DNA of 64,000 nucleotides from Toxotes chatareus (taxonomy: Eukaryota > Chordata > Actinopteri > Toxotidae): assembly GCA_016801885.1 (NCBI GenBank), contig JAFBJY010001503.1:62001-126000 (forward strand), given 5' to 3'. The notes under the pieces are model-generated. The model saw nothing but the letters and a program-made list of their open reading frames with translations. It was not told the DNA's origin and searched no databases. Shown in pieces: positions 23,701 through 37,700 of this stretch. Made by a program: the position numbers and the translations under genes. The first letter of the stretch is position 1, and the number at the start of each line of letters is the position of its first letter.

Positions 23701-26700
23701 GAAAGTGGGGTTTTGGGAAAAAAACAGAACCGACTATGGGCAGACTGAGGGTTTGGGTTTATCACAAGCTTTCTAACAGACTTGCTAACTGGCAGCAATT
23801 AGGCAATTTATACCGAAAATCTACATTTGTCGATATTACATACAAGATAGCTGCCTGCTGATGTTTTTTTTTTTGGGGGATTTATCGCCATATCTTATTT
23901 TTTTTATCAACATTTAACAGATGGTCTGTTGCAGCAGGCGCTATTTGATGAATCAATTTCCCTTATCACTCAAAATTCCTTGTCGTACCGACGTATTTTT
24001 CAAAAAAATTTAATCCACACTGATTCAACTTATATTTTCAGCATTGTTTGGACTAAAACCCTGTTTTTTTTTCTGCACTTGTATGAATATTCATTTTTAA
24101 AATCTGGGAACTACAAAAAAGTTTCATGGGGTTTTTTGATGGGTTTACAATTTTAAAAGGGGTTGTTTGGGTCTTTTAAACATCATTAAATGTCTTTAAT
24201 TTGTTATCTAACAAAGATCCAAAAAACATTTCGTTTAATTTTTTGAATGCTCTTTTTATTTACCAAGATATTAAAATAATACTGTTGAAAATTAAAATAA
24301 TTGGTTGTTAAAATTGTATTTAAATAATAAATATAAACACAGGCAGGACATAGCTGCGGTCGAAATCTCAGCCTCAAACAAATTTTTGGAGAAAAATCCT
24401 CTTCCTCTGGCCAAAAACTATTCACATTTTTCAATAATTAAAAAAAATACTATCAGTTGTAAGATTCAACAAAACCAAGACCCATCACCAATCACAGCAC
24501 ATTATTAGATAATAAAAAACATGACATGTGTCTACCGGGACTGTGAGTTGGTTTCCTGTTTCACACTTTTTGGAAATATATTAAAAAAGTTTTTTAAAAT
24601 TAAAAAAATTGAAAAATGGTTAAAAAATTTATAGTTGTGTAAGTATATTGTAAATCTTTTTTTATCCTCCATGTTGGGTGTTTATTTGCATGGGGAAAGA
24701 TGTCTTTTTTGAACTGAAAACTTTTTTTGGAATCACACTTATGCTAAAAATTTGGCAGATCTATATTGATTTGTTTTTTTTCACATTTTTGGGTAGTCAG
24801 GGTTTTTTTTTTAAGAAAAAAAAAATAAGAAAGCAAAAGAAAGGAACAATGACAGTGGTCAGCATCCTGAGGGCAAAAGGCTGAAGGCTTGGGTTAAATC
24901 CCTTGACGAGATTTACCTCTTACTTCAGAGAATCAATTCGAACTGATTTTCTTGACTCCCTTTTTCCCAAAAAAACCTCTGAAAATGTCATTTCCCGAAG
25001 TACATGACACCATAGATGATCTGATACCAAAAGGTTTTGGGTCCTCTGAATGCACCTGTATTTTTTTCTCCCCTTTTAAATAAAAATCGCCTGAGATCCC
25101 TCCTCCATATGCGACCTGCTGCTTTAGTCAGGAGATTCAGATATTTTTTTTGCCAAACCTCATCCTACCTCTGATGTTTTTTTTTTTTGGAATGACATAT
25201 CAAATAACATTTTTCTTTTTTAAAAATTATCCACATTTCACATTTTTTAACCTCCCAAAAGAATTAACTGCTTTATTTCGAATGCAACCCTTTTTTTGTT
25301 TATCAGGCTCAACTGACCACATTCAAATTTTCCCCGGGGGCTTGTTAAAAAAACAGAGAAGAGAAAAACCAAAACAACATCAGAGTGTAAAGACAAAAAT
25401 TTGAAACTGTTTTGGGCTAAAAGTTTTCTTCTCTGACATGTCGTTTTAGAACACCTGCTCCCGACAGACACATCATTCACCATGTCACACTCCTTTCCCT
25501 TTCATAGAGATTGGAACCTTTCTTCAAAGGGGGTTCAGTACTTGGGAAAATTTTTTATCCAGCCCGATTTCGCAATATTTTCTCAGAGACACTCAGGTTT
25601 TTCTGTCTTCATGGTGGAAATTTCTCTCTCCTCACCAAAACTGGATCCTCCCGCTTAGGTATTTATACTACAATCACCAAAAACCCTTCTCACACAGGGG
25701 ATCTCCCTTTATCTAATTTGACTTTTCAAACCAGTTGGCCCCCGATGATTTAGATTTTCCCAGGTTTTTTTTTTTACATTAATAATGAATTCAGATCCCC
25801 TTTTGAAATCTGTTAACTTTTTCATTAAAGGGGCTTTTTTATTGGGGTTTAAAAAAAAATGAAATGAAAAAAAATTCCTTTGATTCAATGTTAGTTTTAC
25901 AAAAATTTAATCAAAGGGAATTTAATTTAAAATTTTTAACAAACTGCCTTTAAATCTTTAGATGAAATTCATTTTAGTGACCCAAAAAAAGGACCTTTCT
26001 CTCCACACCCTTCTCTCTCTGTTCTGGGGCCCCTTAAATAAAGCGATAACATGGCAGTTATTTTTGGTAATTTCCCAAAAACACATCACACAATTAGGAT
26101 TATGAATGAAATTAGATTTGTTCTGGACCAGAATGTGGGGATTTTGTGTTTTGTTGTGAATTTTTTAAAAAAGAAAACCTTTATTTTGGCAAAAAATCTT
26201 AAATACACTGACAAAACACCAACACACTAATGCGCTGTAGGGATTGTGATTGGGGAAAGGGGGGATGAAGGATGGAGGAAAGTCAATGGGAGAAAAAAGA
26301 GTAAGAGAGAGGCATTGAACAAAATAGAAGATGGGGGGCAAAGGGAAAAGTATCAGGCCCCATTCTTATCATCCCATCTGATCTGTCCCAATTTCTTCTG
26401 CAGCAAAAAAAGCCCAAACACACAGCTAGGTCCAAAAACCATCTTAAGGGCAAAAAGAAGGTCCAAACAGATGGTTTCCCCCCGAATCAGACTGGGATTT
26501 CATGAAAGACAGAAACTGTGAGCCTAAAATGTAGTGAGGAAATGGGGGTTTTTAAAGGCAAATGGCTGTCAATCCTGCTTGATTTGATTTAGTTTTATTT
26601 TCTGTTTTGGGACTTTGTAAAGTTGTTTTCACTTTTAAAAGTATCTATGTCCCCTGGGGGCAACTATCAGTCGTGGACAACTGTCAGGGCAGTGGGTGAC

Positions 26701-28180
26701 CTGGTCAAATACACTTGTGCTCTTTTTTACAACAGACACAAGACTTACTGATGCCCCTTTTCTTGAAGCAAGCCCCCACACGGGAAATTTATAAAGTCCG
26801 TTAAAAAAAACATAAAAGTTTATAATAAAGGGGTTGATTAGTTATAAAAAAAAAAAAATGGACCTAGGTAAAAAGTTTTAGAATCATAAAGAAACATGAG
26901 GTTTAAAAGGGGGATACGGGCTAATGCCACAATAAGTTACTTGGGATCACATGGGGGATCAGTCATTTGTGATGAAGATTAAATTAATAAAAAAATCGAC
27001 TTTTCTTTTTTTTTGGGTTTATATATATGGAACGAAGAAAGCACCTCTAATTGTTGTTATTCACTGGGGGTTGGATAAAAAAACCAACCCAAAAAAGCTT
27101 GACTTTTTTATCTCCCGGTATGTAATGTGATTCTTCTATTCTTTACATTAAAAGGGAGAAATTACGGTGAAGCAGCCGCATTAATGAAAAAATTACAAAA
27201 TTTTTTATTATGGTTTAGAACAGATCCCGAAATTTAATGAATCCCTACTTGGAATGTCTGGTTGTTAGTTTTTGAAAAGGTCGAACTGAGTCTAAAACAT
27301 GCAACTTCCACGTTTAACACACAAACTTAGATGGAATTAGTGGGATTGTCTCTAACTACCAAAAATGGAATATAAATGGGGTTAGGACCGCTTAGTTCCA
27401 TTGCCTCTGTAATCCAAAAAAAGTGTTTATGTGTTTTTTGTTAACAAAATGCTTTCTTTCCAAAAACAAAAAACCAAATTATATGAGATGGAAAAAAAAT
27501 TTAAAAAACATTCTTTTATACTGATTCTTACTTTGAAAAAGTGTAAACCCAAAAACCCCCCCGGGCAAAAAGGGGGAAGAGTTCTTGGGAAAATGTGTGT
27601 TTGGGGGGGGGGGTTTATAAAAAAAAACAGGAAGGAAGAAACAGGTTGGGGTCGACAGAAAATGGTAGGAGGTCTTTTAATCAGCCTGGTGGGGAAACGA
27701 ATCCCACTCACTAAATCCCAAAAAACTTAAATTTAAAACACAGATATCCTCCTAGCCCCAACCCCCGGGGGTTTAAAAAACAGTCCTTTCCCAAAAACCA
27801 TCCACCATCAGGCCAAAGGCTTTGTTTCTGCTCATTTATTTTGGATAAGTACAACCTTTAAATCATTTTAAACAAGCTTGAATGAATTTAAATCTTCATT
27901 CATTATTTTTTATCTCACTGGGCCTTAAAAGTTATTCCACAACCATGTGATGTCATTGTCTTTGATCTGTGATGATGATTTCCCTCAGAACGGAAAATGG
28001 GTTTGTTATCAGCCTCAGAATTCCTCAAGTACAGAGGATTGAATAAGGACAGCGGACATTACACGAAGAACAAAAGCAAAGGTTCACTTGAATGACAGGC
28101 CACTGGGGTGAGGAAAATGAGAATCCACAACAACGCAAAGAAAAATCCATTTAGGTTGTTATACCTTAATCTCCCGAGCT
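20701..28180. other. Noisy sequence without recognisable genes
   Basis: Distorted sequence with many G, C, A and T runs. A triple TGATAC repeat lies at about 21682-21700. No gene recognised; the 26246-26521 frame (basic, 91 codons) has no family motif. Confidence 0.45.
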
Positions 28181-28187
28181 TAAAGAT

Positions 28188-28312
28188 TATTCAGTATCTG
28201 GGAACGTGAGGCTGAAAATCAACAAGAGGATGCTGATGGCAATGATGATGACACAGAAGATGAAAGGAACGAGGGTTTTAGGGTCAGTCTGAAGATCATA
28301 TGAAGCTGAAAA
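28188..28312 (-). CDS. Possible terminal exon encoding a transmembrane anchor
   Basis: On the - strand an acceptor-like TTGATTTTCAG (about 28303-28313) is followed by an open frame: SYDLQTDPKTL, a hydrophobic segment of about 20 residues (VPFIFCVIIIAISILLLIF), then a short tail SLTFPDTE and TAA at about 28186-28188. A short extracellular stalk, one membrane span and a very short cytoplasmic tail is the usual end of type I receptors such as immunoglobulin-superfamily proteins. I cannot see the extracellular exons, and the surrounding sequence is unreliable, so this is a candidate only. Confidence 0.3.
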
Positions 28313-31300
28313 TCAATGAAGCAAAATCATGATGAACTGAATATCATGATGAATTTGAAAACATGATGATCTGAAGATGATATGATGAATAGATTGAGAA
28401 TCAATCTAATAAAGAAGACAATGATCAATCGAAGATGAGGGTTATGTGAGAATGAAGAAGAGGATGGGAAAATGAGGACGGTTCTTTCTTTCTTTTGCCC
28501 AAACGAAGAACGAGATCGGGGGAAAAGCCACCCCTGGGGGATCCCAAAAAAAGGGCCAAAAGGATGATGGGACAGGGAGGGAAAAAGCCCAGGGGCTTTA
28601 GACCGTTTCATCTGTGCAACGCAGTAACAAAACACCACACAAAAACCAACCAAAGGTTCTGCTGAGATGGGCATGGAGGGCAACCCTCCAATTTATTGGA
28701 TGACCCCCTGCCTGGAGGATCCAGGAGGAGCCGTAAAAGGGAAAAAATGGCGAGAGACAAGATTCAAATGGGACTGATTGACAACAGAGGTCGGGGAAAG
28801 GGGCATAGAAATAAAAGTGATTCCCGTGATAATTAAGACTCATGAAAAAAAAACCTATGGTTTTAACATTACCCGATCCATCTTTCATCTCCCGGGGGAT
28901 CACACCCCAATATGGTGCACCAAAAAAAGTGACACAACTATTCAAACCCCCCCAACCCCCAAACCACCCCCACCCCAATCCTGTTCACCCCCTCCTTTCC
29001 TCCAGCAGAAACGAAATCACCAACCCCTTTCTCAGTCACCCCAAATAATTTCTGCATGAACATCTTTTCCTTTAAGGTGGTTTTCTCCGGTGCCCGGGGT
29101 TTTTCCCCCCCCAGTCCAAAAAATACAACATTTGGGTTTTTTTTTGGTCTCCGGTTTTCCCCAATAGTCCCGCTCCCAAAAAAAAAGACACATTAAAATA
29201 AATTTTCTAAGACCAAGGTTTTTCTCAATCTTTTCCCAGAAACCAAGTATTTTAAAAATTTTCAGATATCATCACTGGGGAAATTCTCATTTTTATATAT
29301 AATCGGGCTTTCAAAAACTGACCAACAGAACGGTAAAACACAGGGCATGTAAGGTGTGTGTTGCGCGGGGGGGGAGGGATGGTGGGTTGTCAGTTCAAAT
29401 TTGGGCTGGCCCTTTTTGACATCATTACCACAGGACGCTGAGGGACTGAGAGGATTTTGTCATGAACTGCAACCACCCCCACCTGTTCTTGATTTCTTTG
29501 TGTCGCTATGTGCCCCCTGTGGGAACGCAACCTTTTCCCAACAGATGGAAACACAAACTTTTTGATTTAACGGGCCCCCACAGACATGCTGCTAAAACAG
29601 GGGGTGGGGGGGAGGATAATTGTGGTTCGTCAGTCAAGGCACTCAAAACAAAGGGTCACTTTTTCTCTTTTTCTCCCTGCATCACACAAACACAATCTAC
29701 ATTCTGTATATTTACTATAAATGCAGACTGTGGCCAGACACATTATGATCTCAGTAAAAATAGCTAAAAATAATTTTGTGTGTAAAAGAATGTGTTTAGC
29801 ATATGAAAAATAATCTATGTCGGCGTAATCCTAGTGTTTGCGGGGGACCCAAAAACCCCAGCTTTTTCACTGTCCCGGAAAATTCCCAAACATCAAAAAT
29901 AATAAACAGTTAACCGGGGGACATTGATGTTCGGGGGGCAGTGACGGGGTCAACTGAGACGAATGAGGCAGATCACTTAATAAGTGGGCAGAAAAAACTC
30001 AGGATCCTGCAACTTTCCATTTTTTCTTTCCTCATTTCATTAAATACTTTTTTGATTGATAAATGAGGGGGATAGATTTAAAAAAATTGTCGGGCTGGGG
30101 AAAAATGTTTGTCTTCCAAAATTTTTATTATTTAAATATAAAAGATTGGTTTTTTGATAAAATCATTGCATCCGAAAATATTTGGTGTTGTACAAACCCA
30201 ATGACCCAAAATGGAATTTTCCCTTTAATCTTAAAGTCCTTTTGGGTCAGTAGAACTGAAGGTGTTTTGAAAAGGAAATAAGATGGCTCTCGCTAAAAAA
30301 GGGGGTTAAAAAGAATTTATTTTTTTCTTCATGAACATTTTTTCTGATCAGTCCTTCTTTTTTAAATGATTTTGTGTTAAGTTTTCACCAGAAAGGGAAA
30401 AATCAACCGTCTCAAAAAAATTTTTTTCTATACAACAACTGAACAGAAATGTTTTTGATACTGACCATAAAATGTTTATAGACAATTTATTTTTCCCCAA
30501 AAAATTTATCTTTCAGAATAACATCTGTTTGTAGGGCCCCAGCATTATTCCCTTTTTTTGGTCATGATCAGGTCCAAGCTTGGTTTAGGGTTTTGCAAAG
30601 CTTTGCCCGTTTAATAAGTGTTCCCGTGACTTCGAAAAGCAGCTTCTGACTACATTACAAAATGAATGGAAATTAAAAAAGTGTGAACCTGGGGAAAAAA
30701 CAAAAAATCCTGGGGCCAATTTTACTTGAGCTGTATGTATTTTTTCAGTTACTCAAATCAACACATAAGGTAAATAACAAAAACAGAATAAAAGGCTCGT
30801 TTTAAAAGTTCTTCCCTTAATCATCACAGATTTTCAACCCTCACAACATCCCGTGAAAATTGTTGGGGTTTTGTTTTGGGCGAGTAAACTATGACATGTG
30901 CTCATGTTCACACAAGTTTCAAAGGTTTGTATTAACACTGCCTAAAAAATTAGATGTGGTCAGATAGTGGGCCAAATATACTCACTTTTCCGTCTGTGGA
31001 CAGTAAACAGGCGTCTTTTGGGTGTGGATCAGCACCATGGACGAGACATTTCCCAAAAGAAAAGGGTTCAACTCTGATGGTTTCACTAAAAACACTGAAT
31101 CACCCAGTGAAATCCCCAAAAACAAAAATGGTTATCTCAAACACAAAATATTTTTTTTTCTTTTTAGCAGAAAAAACAGAGTAAACAGCAAAAAAAAGAG
31201 TTGCTAGCAGGCTGATTGTGTAGGGGTTTAACATTCACATTTCTACATTCAAGACTCAAAAAATGCCTAGGGTTTTTTAAAAATTTACTTTTCTTTAGAA

Positions 31301-34300
31301 AAAGATTTCCAATGACCCCATGTATGTAAAAAAATTTCCAAATAAAATTCGATGTTGGTAATAACTTTTGTCAATGTTTTATCACGAGAAAAATTTTTTT
31401 TTTGGGATGAGAAATTTGGGGCCACAATAGACAAGGGGCGGGTTCCAAAAACCCCAGTAAACTTTCCAAAAAAGCCACTTCTTTAAACTGGGAAGGTGAG
31501 GGCCAAAGTGACATCTAAAATCAATACTCCCCGTTCAACAAAGGGATTTTCCCTTGTGGGTGTCTATTTGCCAAGCTGTGAAAGCTACTTCACTAAGCTG
31601 TGCTGGAAAAGCCCAAATGTTTCTTCCACTTTCCACGAAACGTTTTTTCATCTGAACCACTAATAAAGTGATGCTAACTCACATTTCATTTTTTTAAAAT
31701 TTTCCCAGTTTAAAAAAAACGAAAAGTTTGCCTTGCATTAGTAGTAAAAAAAGCTGTGATGTGGCGAAAAACAGTAAACAGTGAAATAAGGTGATATCTG
31801 AAAGTCCAAATTGGAAAGAGGAGAAAAACCCCCCGATCAAGAGGTTCAGATAGAACCAAAGTCTTGAGCTGAAAACAGAGAATTAAGAATGGTTTTTTCT
31901 AGTCTACAGCCAAACACACAGGGTTGCGACCCACAAAGGGGGGAGAAGTCAGGTTGGCAATGGTCAGCCTGCTCCAAAAGGGGCCAACACAGTGCAATTT
32001 TGGGACAAACCCCCCGCTAACTCCTCGAGGCTTTTTGAAAACAGCCATCACAGCTTATGTGCAATGGAAAAACCCCCTAAAATTCTATTTTCAACCTCAA
32101 CAACCAAACCCGAACATCTCCCAAAAATCCCTAATTCACTTTCCCTGGAAACATTGATCCCCTGCCCCCACCCGATTTCCCTTTACCTCTACTTTCCATA
32201 ATAGGGAAAAAACCCAAATCATGAATATCATTCCCCTTTCCCCATTCAAAACATTATTTTATCTAATTTTCCCCTTCCCTACTCTTTGGGGACCCTTCTT
32301 TTTAAAAAAAATTTTTTTGGAAAAATGGGCCAAAATCCCCAGTCCTTTTTTTGCAAATAGTTTTCCCAAAAATTTATCACATTTTAAACAAAATCAAGGG
32401 GTATCTTCAAATGTTTGTCTTTTTTTGAGAATTTCCCTCTTTTGCCATCTCCACCACCTTTTAAGGAAACATTAGGTGTAGAAACACAAAAAGGGGAATT
32501 TTGGGCAAATACCTGAAGATAAAAAATCTACTCAAACTTAAGCCTCCCCTTTTTTTTTTTTCAACTCTGGGAAATCAACTTTTTTCCCCAGGACAGGGAC
32601 TGTGGTTTTATCCATCATTTTGGGGAAATTTTTTTGAAAGGATCTTGTTCAGACAGTACAGACCCAGAAATCCTTTCCTTTTAAAACAAACACAGTGCAT
32701 CACACCAAAAAAAAATTAAGAAATTAAAATGAAATATCCCAACATGATCAGCATTAAAAAAAAAAAAAACCAAAAGTTGACACTGAAAACCTTGGAGGGG
32801 GATCTGGGCTTTATGCCCCTTTTTCCTGTTAACGTAGCTCCTCCCCTTTCCTGTCAATAATTGTAAAATATCTGAGTGGTTCTTTTTTCCTAAAACAAGG
32901 GTTCCCGTCCAGTCCCAAATGTTTTTGCTCCCCGTTTGACTTTTGAACTTGTCTCTGGCTGTGTGTCCACTTACCGCCCGGCTAGGCTGTAGTTTGATAC
33001 ATCGGGGATAAAAGGGCAAAATCTCTCTCTCTCTCTTCCCCCCAAAAACACACACACACACACCCCCTCTCTCCAAATTCAAACCTGCTCCAGTGTTTTA
33101 GCCTGAAGGGTTTTTCAGTAAAATATGACATTTCTCACCAGTCCTAATCTTCAACCGAGCCCCCAACATTTTTTTTTAGAAATTTCATCTACACTGACTT
33201 TTGACCCCAAACAGAGCCTTTGGGTTTTTCCCAAGGATTCTCATCCATGTTTGTGTGGAACAACAAGGAAATGTTCTGCAAAGAAAATCTGGTCCTTTAT
33301 TCTGGAGCAGCCCTGGATACACTTCTCCCATCATTGTAAAAAAGAATAACAAACCCCCTAAATTCTGTGAAATAGTCGAGGATCTTTTGGGTGAACTTTT
33401 TTCCCTTTTTTTCTTGGGGTCTTGGGAGCATTTAAATGAAAGAAAAAAAAAAATCGAAATTTTTTTTTCCCCAACAGGTCTTCATCTCCTGCACTGAAAA
33501 AATTGAATCAGTTATTTGCATCAACCTTAAAAATTTCCCAGTTTCAAATTTCCCCATCAATCACCCAGACATGAAAACCCCCGACAGCAGCTCACATCCA
33601 TCGGTAGAAACAGTCCCAGTGCAAATTATGTTATAATTTCTAAAAGTCTTTAGAGGGAAAAATGGTAACAATATCTAATCAGCTTGTAGTCTACAGCCAT
33701 GCAGTTTCAAATCACCTCAACATCTGGAAAATGATGTGATTTTTAACAGCACAAAACCTGAAGGGGGAATAAACCCCAGTCCCGATTTTATCTTTAGTCT
33801 GGAAGCTTTTAAAGTGAGAACACAATTTATTTTTAAAATGTTTATGACGCTAAGTTGTCAGTTGAATGTCATGATCTGAACTCGGGAAAGTTCACAGACA
33901 ATTTTGCCCCTGGGGAAAAATGACGGCCCGGGTTTTTTTTAGCAGACTTACAGACATCAGACACAGACAGACCATTAGACTGATGGGCATTTCATCACAA
34001 AAATATTAGGCCAACAGAAACCTTTTACTTGTCTCAGGTTATTACACTGTGTTTAGCACCCACACCTGAAACACTGGGGCAAAAAAATTTCTTTAAACCT
34101 TTTCTGAGGCTGCCTCATGCCAAAGAACGCTCATCAACTTCAATAAAGAAAATTTTGCATTAATTACATTTCAGTAACACAAAAACAACAGGGGTTTTTT
34201 TACTGGAGGTGGGTTTCTGAAATGGACTGAAGCTGGTCACTGGGGCCAGGCAGAAGTCAGTTTTTTAAAAATGGGATCAGACATGACTCAGACTCAACAT

Positions 34301-34755
34301 GGATGAAAGCTTACCCCACACACACTTCAAAAAAATAAATTTAATATACAGCAGCTTTAAAACAACAGCAATAAAAAATTTGGGAACAAACCATTAAAAT
34401 AATAAACTTCTTTTTCCATTAAGACAATTCAAAAAAGTTTTTATAAAAAATTGCATATGTTTAATACAAAATGTACCAGGCCTGAGAACAAATGGCAGCC
34501 AAACCTTTAGGAATCAGCATGAGCCCAAAAATGAAAATAATTCAAATGCACAGTGTCCATAAAAAAAACCGAGCAAATTTTCTTCTAATCTTTCTCCACA
34601 GCAGTGTCTTCTGTCCCCAGCTAAAAAAACTACACAAACATTTAAGATCTATTGATGAATGAGTGGGTTTACTGTGACATATGTGTCCTGCTTTTCCCGA
34701 TGGAGGGGAATTCCCTTTCAATGAAGAACGAGAAAATGATTTTGTGATCTGTGGT
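28313..34755. other. Noisy sequence; no genes recognised
   Basis: The first 170 bases are ATGATGA/GAAGATGA-rich, a degenerate simple repeat. The remainder is distorted sequence without a family motif. A (CT)n-(CA)n microsatellite lies at about 33021-33063. Confidence 0.45.
33021..33063. repeat. CT/CA microsatellite
   Basis: (CT)n followed by a C/A run and (CA)n. This is an ordinary compound microsatellite preserved in the noisy block. Confidence 0.85.
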
Positions 34756-37700
34756 TTTAAAAAAAATTTTTTTTTAATTTTTTTTAAAAAAAAAAAACAA
34801 ACTTTTTTTTAAACAGGTTTTATTATATTTATTTTTTAATTAAAAACCCCTTAAAGGGAAAACTTGTAATTTTTTGTAAAAATTTTTTTTTTTTTTAAAA
34901 ATTTTTTCCCCCCTTTTTTTGTTTTTTTTTGCCTTTAAATTTTTTTTTTTTACTTTTTTGTCCCCCTCGTTTTTTAAATTTTTTTCCTTTTTTTTTGTTT
35001 TCAGTTTTTCCCCGTTCCCCCTTTTGCCTTTTTTTCCCCCAAAAATTTCTCCCCCCCTTTTCTATTTTTTTTCCCCCCCTTATCCCCTCTTTTTAATTTC
35101 CCCCACAGTTTATTTGGGGTTTTTTTTCCCCATTTTTTTCCCCCTTTCCCCTTTTTTTTCTTTTCCTAATTCTTTTTTTTGACACTTTAATTGTTTTAAG
35201 GTTTTAAAAAAATTTTTGGGGGGGTTTATTTTTTTTAAAAAAATTTTTTTTTTTTTTCCCTTTTCCCCTTTTTTAAAAAAGCAAGGGTTTTTCGGAAATT
35301 TGTAATTTTTTTTAAAAATTTTTTGGAATTTTAAAAACTTCTTGAAAAAAGCCCGAAAAAAAAATTTTTGGCTTTTAAATTTTCCCCCCCCAAAATTTGG
35401 GGTTTAGGGAAATTAAAAAAAATTTTTGGGTTTTTCCCCCTTTAAAATACTTTAATTCTCCTGAAAAACGGAAAATTTTGGTTTTTGGGGAAATTTTTTT
35501 TTAAAAAAATTTTTGAAAATTTAAAAACCCTTTTCCTTTTTTGCGAAAAAAAAATTTTAAAAAAATTTTTTGCCCCCTTTAAAGGTTCCAACCGCAGTCA
35601 GGGCCCCAAACCCCCGAACAAAGTGCCTGGGGAAATTTTTTAAACCCCCCCCCTCCTTTCAAACCCCATTTAAGGGAAAACCCTAGACCCCTTTGGGGAA
35701 AAAAAAATCTCCCTCTTTCCCCAAAATTTTTAAAAAAAAGGCGGGGGCCTCCCTTTTTAAAAAAAACCCCCTTTAAAAAGGGGATAACCTTTTTTTTTCT
35801 GGGGGGGGGTTTTTTTTTGGGGGGAAGAAAATTACTTTTCCCCAAAAAATTCAACCCTTATTTCGGTAAAAAAAACTTTTTTTGGGGTTGGGGAAAAGGG
35901 GAAAACCCTCCCCTATCCCAAAGACCCAAATTAAAGGGAAGACCCAAAGGGGGGGAAAAGAGGGGGAATTTAAAAATTCCTATTTTCCCCCAAAAAAAAA
36001 GGGGGTTTAAAAGGGAAAAAAAAACCCAAAACCTTTTTGGGTTTCCCCGGGAAATTTTTGGGGGGTTGGGGAAAAGTGTTGGCCCCCCGGGAAATTTTTG
36101 GGGGGAAAAAATTTTAAAAATTTTCTTTTAAAAAAAAAATTTGGGCTTTGGGAAAATTTTTAAAACCGGGTTTTTAAATTTTTAAATTAAATTTCCTTTT
36201 GGGTCAACTTTTAAAACCTTAAATTTGTAAATTAAAAATTTTTTTTTTAAAAATTTAAAAAAGGGGGCCCCCCTTGACTTTTTAAATTTTTTTAAAAAAA
36301 AAAGGTTAAATTTTTTTTCCCCTCAAATACTTTTCGGCAAAAATTTTTTTTCCCTTAAAAACAAAAATAAAAGGGGAAATTTATCGACCAAGATTTCCCA
36401 CCCAAAAAAGATTTTTTTGGAAATTTTAAAAACCCCCAAAAGGTTTTGGGGTATGGGCTGGGGGAAAAAAAATTTTTTTCCCAAAAACCCCCCTTTTTTA
36501 TGGGGCCCCCTTTAAAAAAAGGGGTTTTCCAAAATTTTGGTGGGTTAGAAAAAACCCTTTTTTTCTGCAATTTTTTTAAAAAACTTTTTAAAAATTTAAA
36601 AATTTTTAAAAAAACCCCCCGACCTTTTTCCCCTGGGGGGGGAAAAGGGTTTTTAAAACCTTTTTAAAAGGAAAAAATTTTTTAAAATTTTAAAAAACCC
36701 AAAAAAAGGGGGTTTTTTAAAACCCTCTTTCCCCTTTCCGGGAAAAACCCAAATTTGAAAAAAATCTTTTTAAAAAAGGGTTTTTAAACCCCCGTTTTTT
36801 CTTAAAGGGGAAAAAAATTTTGAGGGTTTGGGTTTTTCGAAAAAAAAAAATTTTTTTAAAGAACCCCCCAAGGCGCCTGGGGGAAAAATTTTTGGGGAAT
36901 TTAAAAAGGGGGGGAAAGTTTCCCCCGGGAAAAGGGGGGGGATGGAAAAGGGGGGGGAAAAGGTGAAAGGGAAATTAGGTTTCCCCCCCCAAAAGGGTGG
37001 GGTTTTGGGAAAAAAAGGGATGAAAACCCCTTTTTTAAATCCCCCGGAAGTAAATGGGGAAAAAAATTGGTCGCTTTGGAATGTAAAAAACCAAATTTTT
37101 TTTCCCCCCTTTCCTTTTTTTGGAAAATTTTTTTTTAAAAAAGGAACTTTTTTTTAACCCAAAAGGCCGTTAGGGAAATAAATTTTTTAAGCTTTTAGCC
37201 CGATTTCTTTCCCATTGGGAAATTTTAAAAAAAATTTTTTATTAAAAAACAAAAGGCAAAATTTGGGGGGTTAAAAAATTTTGGGTTTCCCAAAAGGGGA
37301 ATTTTTAGAAAATTTTTTTTCTTTTCACCCAACCTTTCCCAAGGGGAATTCTTTAAAAAAAAAAAAATTTTTTTCCCCCGGGTTTGTAAAACCCCTTTTA
37401 TTTTTTAAAAACCCGGGGCCTTTAATTTTTTAAATTTTAAATTTTTAAATTTACAACTTTTAATTTTTGGGTTTTCCTTAAAAAATTTTTTTAAAAAATT
37501 TTTTTTTTAAAAATTTTTTTTGAAAAAAAAGTTTTTGAAGGGGTTTAAAAATTTTAAATATTTTTTAAAAAACCAAAGGGAAAAAAACCCCAAAAAATTT
37601 CAAAAAGGAATTTCCCCTTTTGGGGGAAAAGGGTTTGAAAGGGGAAAATTTTTTTAAAACGTTAAAAAAAGGGTTTTTCCACAAAAAATTTTTGGGTAAA

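Noticed and set aside
28200..28480. ATGATGA-rich stretch as a CRISPR-like or regulatory array
   Set aside because: Degenerate simple repeat in a vertebrate sequence without regular spacers.
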